DNA of 7,442 nucleotides from Chitinophagales bacterium (GTDB lineage Bacteria; Bacteroidota; Bacteroidia; Chitinophagales; UBA2359): NCBI GenBank assembly GCA_020629335.1, contig JAHDDN010000261.1, forward strand, positions 1-7,442, given 5' to 3'. The stretch's first letter is position 1. Each line of letters opens with the position of its first letter. Positions 6,340 through 7,442 of the stretch are shown in pieces. The translations under genes and the position numbers were made by a program. Below the pieces are notes generated by a model. The model saw only the letters and a list, made by a program, of their open reading frames with translations. It did not search any database and was not told where the DNA came from.

Positions 6340-7442
6340 CTATTTGGTCAAAGATCCTACACCACGGAAAATTCTATTCCATCGAATCCCTAAAAAGCCG
6401 CCATCGCTGCCATTAGACATCCATACAAAAATAGGCTTACCAACGATGTGATCTTCAGGCACCATTCCCCAATAACGAGAATCTAAGGAATTGTGTCTAT
6501 TATCACCCATCATAAAGTAATAATCCATTTTAAATTTGTAAGACTTGATCTTTTTGCCATCAATGGTCGCCATACTGGCATTAGAATCCCATTTTAGACT
6601 GGGGTTGTTTTCATAAAGTCGAATAGCTCTTTGATAAAGTAAGTAATTTTCAGCAGTTAAGTCAATCTCATCACCTGCTTTGGGTAAGTACAAAGGACCG
6701 AAATTATCTCTATTCCAATTGAAATAATTCTTAACAGCTGCTCTATTTTTTCTATTAGATGGGAACGCATCACAACCAGGAGAAGGAGAAATGTCACACT
6801 CAAATACATCTGGTGGAAAGTAAATTTCTTCAATTCCAGTGACATTCGTCTCCGCATTTAACTCAGCCTTTTTTTGCTCCGATAAACTCATCACATACTG
6901 ACCAGCAGTACCACCACGACGCACATGATTAGGATCAATATGCATATCCAATAATCGCTCACTCGTTACATTTCTACCATCCGTATCCACAAAATAGGTA
7001 TACTGCAACTTCTCAGGCTTTTCCAGCGGCTGATCATTGATATAAACATCCTTTTCCTTAATCGAAAGCTTATCACCAGGAATACCCACACATCGTTTGA
7101 TATAGTTATCTCTACGATCTACAGGGTGATCCGTCGCCATAATTTTCCTAGGCAAATCATCTCCAGGAAAATTAAAAACTACCACATCATTATTCTTAAT
7201 ACTCGCAAAACCAGGCAATCGCCAATAAGGCAGCTTGATTAATTCCGTATAAGATCGAGTGCCAAGCCCTGGAATGAAATTATGCATGAAAGGCAGTGCT
7301 AAAGGCGTATTAGGAATACGTGCCCCATAATGCAACTTACTAACAAATAATTTATCACCCACCAACATAGAACCTTCCATAGAAGGGGTAGGGATAGCAT
7401 AAGATTGAACTAAAAATATATTGACTATAGGAACGACAATAA
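6340..7442 (-). CDS. lepB: signal peptidase I (family S26), upstream copy, 5' end outside the window
   Basis: The frame is open to the window edge, so the gene is partial at its N-terminus. A Met codon at 7380-7378 looks like a start but is internal: the frame upstream reads [12 protein letters not shown] directly before MEGSMLVGD, which is the box B motif, and the catalytic Ser is the codon at 7383-7381. The upstream residues [11 protein letters not shown] are the end of the membrane helix. Counting from that internal Met, box D is [12 protein letters not shown] (catalytic Lys95) and box E is [11 protein letters not shown] (292-302), so the dyad is complete. It differs from the downstream copy mainly in the cap region: 197 residues between Lys and GDNR, with two Cys in [14 protein letters not shown] that the other copy lacks there. 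The protein ends RGVGSLTK with a TAG stop at 6342-6340. In many Bacteroidota such pairs follow dapB; that cannot be seen here. Confidence 0.94.
   Translation of the reverse strand, partial: IVVPIVNIFLVQSYAIPTPSMEGSMLVGDKLFVSKLHYGARIPNTPLALPFMHNFIPGLGTRSYTELIKLPYWRLPGFASIKNNDVVVFNFPGDDLPRKIMATDHPVDRRDNYIKRCVGIPGDKLSIKEKDVYINDQPLEKPEKLQYTYFVDTDGRNVTSERLLDMHIDPNHVRRGGTAGQYVMSLSEQKKAELNAETNVTGIEEIYFPPDVFECDISPSPGCDAFPSNRKNRAAVKNYFNWNRDNFGPLYLPKAGDEIDLTAENYLLYQRAIRLYENNPSLKWDSNASMATIDGKKIKSYKFKMDYYFMMGDNRHNSLDSRYWGMVPEDHIVGKPIFVWMSNGSDGGFLGIRWNRIFRGVGSLTK

Overview
The window looks like chromosomal DNA from a member of the Bacteroidota, most likely the Saprospiria (relatives of Lewinella, Saprospira, Haliscomenobacter). 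The reasons are: a type IX secretion (T9SS) C-terminal sorting domain on a large BNR-repeat protein, an esterase ending in the dockerin-like tail I associate with that group, two tandem long signal peptidase I genes of the Bacteroidota type, AT-rich coding DNA, and no usable Shine-Dalgarno sequence in front of the genes. The taxonomic call rests on remembered family features, not on a search.

Layout. 87-1733 (+) is a secreted alpha/beta-hydrolase (carboxylesterase-like) with a C-terminal beta region and two calcium-binding dockerin-type loops. 1734-2359 is a 626-base non-coding gap and the most unusual part of the window. It holds a patch of about 57% GC, several inverted repeats, two separate arrays of 7-base tandem units, and short direct repeats. 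2369-5185 (+) is a large secreted beta-propeller-type protein with BNR/Asp-box repeats and a T9SS tail. A strong hairpin at 5194-5221 separates it from two convergent minus-strand genes. These are signal peptidase I paralogs, a complete one at 5217-6302 and one at 6340-7442 whose 5' end lies outside the window.

How the genes relate. The esterase and the propeller protein are exported, probably surface or extracellular proteins. They share a strand, but the repeat-rich gap between them argues against a single operon. The two signal peptidases are 37 bases apart on the same strand and are probably co-transcribed; they are general secretion housekeeping enzymes that cleave Sec signal peptides.

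I found no defence system, CRISPR array, transposase, tRNA or rRNA. Nothing here proves a new biological system. The best candidates for undescribed biology are the composite repeat module in the 1734-2359 gap and the dockerin-like C-terminus of the esterase, which may be a sorting or anchoring signal distinct from the standard T9SS tail.
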